Below, piece after piece: positions 61,777 to 64,000 of a stretch of 64,000 nt of DNA (position 1 is its first letter; every line of letters starts with the position of its first letter). The translations under genes were made by a program, and so were the position numbers. The stretch is from positions 3,513,482-3,577,481 of the forward strand of contig JAQFVV010006309.1 in NCBI GenBank assembly GCA_028023455.1, read 5' to 3'. Origin of the DNA: Epiperipatus broadwayi. Its lineage: Eukaryota; Onychophora; Udeonychophora; Euonychophora; Peripatidae. The notes under the pieces are model-generated. The model saw only the letters and a list, made by a program, of their open reading frames with translations, was not told the DNA's origin and did no database searches.

Positions 61777-61938
61777 TTCCATGGTGTACAACCCTAATAA
61801 ATTTACCTGAGTAGCAAACAATTAATACACCCAACCATAAAAGGATGGGACTTGTTTTTCCATGGTGTACAACACTAATAAATTTACCTAAGTAGCAATC
61901 AATTGATACACCCAACCATAAAAGGATGAGACTTGTAA
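61777..61938 (+). repeat. 81-bp tandem duplication
   Basis: Two units starting TTCCATGGTGTACAAC (61777 and 61858) are about 90% identical through CACCCAACCATAAAAGGATG.GACTTGT. The minus frame at 61703-61963 shows the duplication at protein level (SPILLWLGV..DCYLGKFI) and follows from it. Confidence 0.88.
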
Positions 61939-62284
61939 ATTTAAACCATTTCCAAGCAATCACTCAAAAAAAGGAAATTTTCAAGTGAAACATCGAATAT
62001 GAATTAATTGATGAGGATGAAATGATAAACTGAGACCATAAATAAATAATTAGCTAATAAACTAAATTTAAAATAGATGAGTTAGGCAAATAAAAGGACA
62101 GGATAAAAAATAGGCATTTAATAACATAAACAAACAAGAAAAAATATAGAGAAGTTAAACATATGTGCTGAATGGCAAGGAGTAGCAGAAGGGTTCTATG
62201 ACATGTATTTGTATCTATAAAGAAAGAAATAACTTTATACTTAATTATTAAAGAAAAATTTGATGATAACTAGAAGCAAAAACA

Positions 62285-63440
62285 TTTATTGAGCGTGAAA
62301 CATTCTGAAAAACCACAAAGTACGAGTGATAGCGAAGTAGATGATATTAGTAGTGGGGAGGGATATTCATGGATAAGAATACCCAGGGAGTCTATAATCA
62401 AGGTTGATTTCCCTCCACAGGTACATTGCAGATCAAGTCCTACCCCAAACACAAGGAGCACTCTAAGAAAGAATGGCCCAAGGCCCTGAAAGCAAAGTAG
62501 TGCAGGCTATGGGGGATGTAATAGTCATAAGAATGACTAATGCAGGTGATCATGATGAAAAAAAGAGGATTTGAAAGAAGATATAAATAATATGAAAGCA
62601 AAAATGAACAGTAAGAAGGAAGAATTGAAAGAAGAAAATGGGATGATCAATATGGATAAGAATTTAAAAGCAAACTTGTTAAGGCAGACTTAACAAGTAA
62701 AAATAAAAGATATAGAAGCTAGACTGTCAATGAGATGGAGCAGTTGTCGATGAACCTAAACAAGGCAGACTTACAAGTAGAAATAAAAGATATAGAACCT
62801 AGACTGTCCATGAGATGGAGCAGTTGTCAATGAACCTAAATGGGGTTCAAAGGGAGAACTCTGAAACGAAACAAGCATTTGGCAATCTGAGAAACGAGAT
62901 AGATGAGAAATATTTGAAATGCTAACAATGATTTGAGAGTTTAGGTCTAGCATCATTGGGCAGTTGAATATCAATGGTGATGAAGTGTACCAGAGTCAGG
63001 AGACCTTTAGAAACATGGTGCAGACAGACCAGGAGTATCTGCAAGCTGAGGTCCAAAGGGAATTCCAGGATGTACACTCAAGGATGGACCAACTCTCCTC
63101 ACAACAGAGCATCTAGGCAGAGTCACTTGAGAAAGCACTAGAGACCCTGGACCATTATCTCAAATGACTCAAGGACAAGGTAGCCTCAGTAGAAACTGAC
63201 ACAATCATTGACAAAATGACTCTAGAAAAACTGACGGAAAATGTAACCGAAATGCACCATCAGATAGACAGGATGGATCAAGCCCTCAATCAAAGATCGA
63301 GTCCCAGCTGTGTCAAAGGTTACCAATCATTGGAGTGTGACAAACTGAGATCAACCCAAGGATCCAGAATAATAGGGAGAAGTGGAATGGTATGGGAAAC
63401 AATGCAGAAATCATCATCAAAGGCCCAAATAGAATGAGTG
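62285..63440 (+). pseudogene. Degraded gag-like coiled-coil relic
   Basis: Balanced-composition DNA with broken plus-strand frames. First a 66-codon acidic/serine-rich segment (SVKHSEKPQSTSDSEVDD..RIPRES, 62289-62489). Then lysine/glutamate-rich coiled-coil pieces (MNSKKEELKEENG, MEQLSMNLNKADLQVEIKDIE, ETKQAFGNLRNEIDEK, FQDVHSRMDQLSSQQS). Finally TLEKLTENVTEMHHQIDRMDQALNQR (63216 on). Layout and composition resemble the gag N-terminal half of the 47.5-kb element, though no direct homology was established. An 84-bp tandem duplication lies within. The alternative is a decayed host coiled-coil retrocopy. Confidence 0.45.
62680..62843 (+). repeat. 84-bp tandem duplication in the coiled-coil relic
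   Basis: AAGGCAGACTTA(A)CAAGTA.AAATAAAAGATATAGAA.CTAGACTGTC.ATGAGATGGAGCAGTTGTC.ATGAACCTAAA occurs twice in tandem with few differences. Both units share the same frame break near TGTC.ATGAGATGG, so that break came before the duplication. Confidence 0.8.
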
Positions 63441-64000
63441 ACCAGTGCCAGGAACCCAAAATGTACTCCAAGCACAAGGTTTGCAAATATGATGACAGTC
63501 TTCAGAGCAGATTGATATCAGCTCAAAGGACCACCATGGAAGGAAACTCATAACCACCTCATTAGTTTGAGAAGTTCAGATAAAGACAATATATTTGACC
63601 ATCTTAGATGTCTGATGCAGCATCTAAAATCCCTCCACCATGTAAAAGATGATCCAAATACAGGAAACTATTGAATCATGATAGTGAATACCATACCATA
63701 AACCATTAAACAGGAATATCCATAGTTCCACAAATTATGCAATACCTATGAAGGCCCCTTCACATTCATTAAGCATATGAATGCTATTGCTTAAGAAGCA
63801 AATGTCCAATTGAAGTGTAAGCACTATAAGTGATACTGAGTTGCAGTTGATAGACCTTAAGATTTAGTGTCTGTCATTCTATCATTATACTAAACAACAT
63901 AGGGAATTGAATATTTAAATGGCCATATAAGTAGAGATTCTCAGTCAATGTTTTGTTAGTCTGAAAGAAAAAATAGATTCCAATAAATAAATAAGTAAAT
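63441..64000. other. Possible continuation of the relic, then AT-rich DNA
   Basis: 63441-63840 keeps balanced composition but no domain was recognised. It ends in AT-rich sequence with an (AAT)n-like tail. Confidence 0.35.

Noticed and set aside
1-64000. CRISPR array, prokaryotic operons, rRNA
   Set aside because: No regularly spaced repeats with unique spacers, no ribosome-binding-site-led gene strings and no rRNA-like sequence; splice sites and LINEs show a eukaryotic genome.

Overview
The window is a gene-poor, AT-rich stretch (roughly 70-75% A+T by eye) of a metazoan nuclear genome, probably a large-genome invertebrate. The evidence is one intron-flanked exon with consensus splice sites, no prokaryotic-style gene packing, and many nested and decayed eukaryotic transposons. 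I could not fix the phylum. The one host exon (16651-16803, +) encodes a cysteine-rich DB-module-like segment, a module known from extracellular Ig/fibronectin-III proteins of invertebrates. Most of the window is therefore probably intron or intergenic DNA around that gene.

The rest is mobile DNA. Two LINE families dominate. LINE A (RTE-like: AP endonuclease plus RT, ending in a TGA/ATGATG tail) has a near-complete but frameshifted copy with a 9-bp target duplication at 54900-57755, and decayed copies at 14035-16065, 17555-18125, 29800-32000, 32545-35535, 37190-37740, 50880-51480 and 59097-59205. LINE B (CR1/L2-like; ORF1 carries an SGNH/GDSL esterase domain) lies on the minus strand at 6953-8035, 18437-about 23000 and 23397-25050.

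LTR elements cluster at 43.4-50.7 kb. A probable solo LTR (43444-45417) sits directly beside a structurally complete LTR element (45428-50744). The latter has two 1.8-kb LTRs about 98% identical, a tRNA-Lys-type primer site, a polypurine tract and a gag with two stops, but no pol. A further LTR-like block (8512-13508, minus) holds a nested hAT element. All three lie in (TA)n DNA with ATAT flanks. A degraded gag-like relic lies near 62.3-63.4 kb.

The most interesting system is a family of hairpin-forming elements (4730-5701, 6202-6329, 30374-30421, 34160-34599, 36840-37030). At least three copies of a hammerhead ribozyme motif occur in the first: a CUGAUGA or CUGACGA core, stem II, GAA, a palindromic ACUAGU stem III and a pairing stem I. 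The elements are arranged with a 458-bp tandem period plus an inverted unit. Two copies inserted into LINE A with exact 13-bp target duplications that can be checked against the uninterrupted LINE sequence. These features suggest a retrozyme or Penelope-like non-autonomous retroelement, not an ordinary MITE. Related hammerhead-like motifs lie in a second hairpin cluster at 41.3-43.2 kb, which includes a 2 x 453-bp near-perfect inverted repeat.

Other DNA transposons are a pogo/Tigger-like non-autonomous element (40121-41045), a hAT-like element (12247-13124) and a foldback element enclosing two tRNA-derived SINE-like units (14868-15350). No autonomous element looks intact. The remaining stretches are AT-rich DNA with homopolymer runs and microsatellites.
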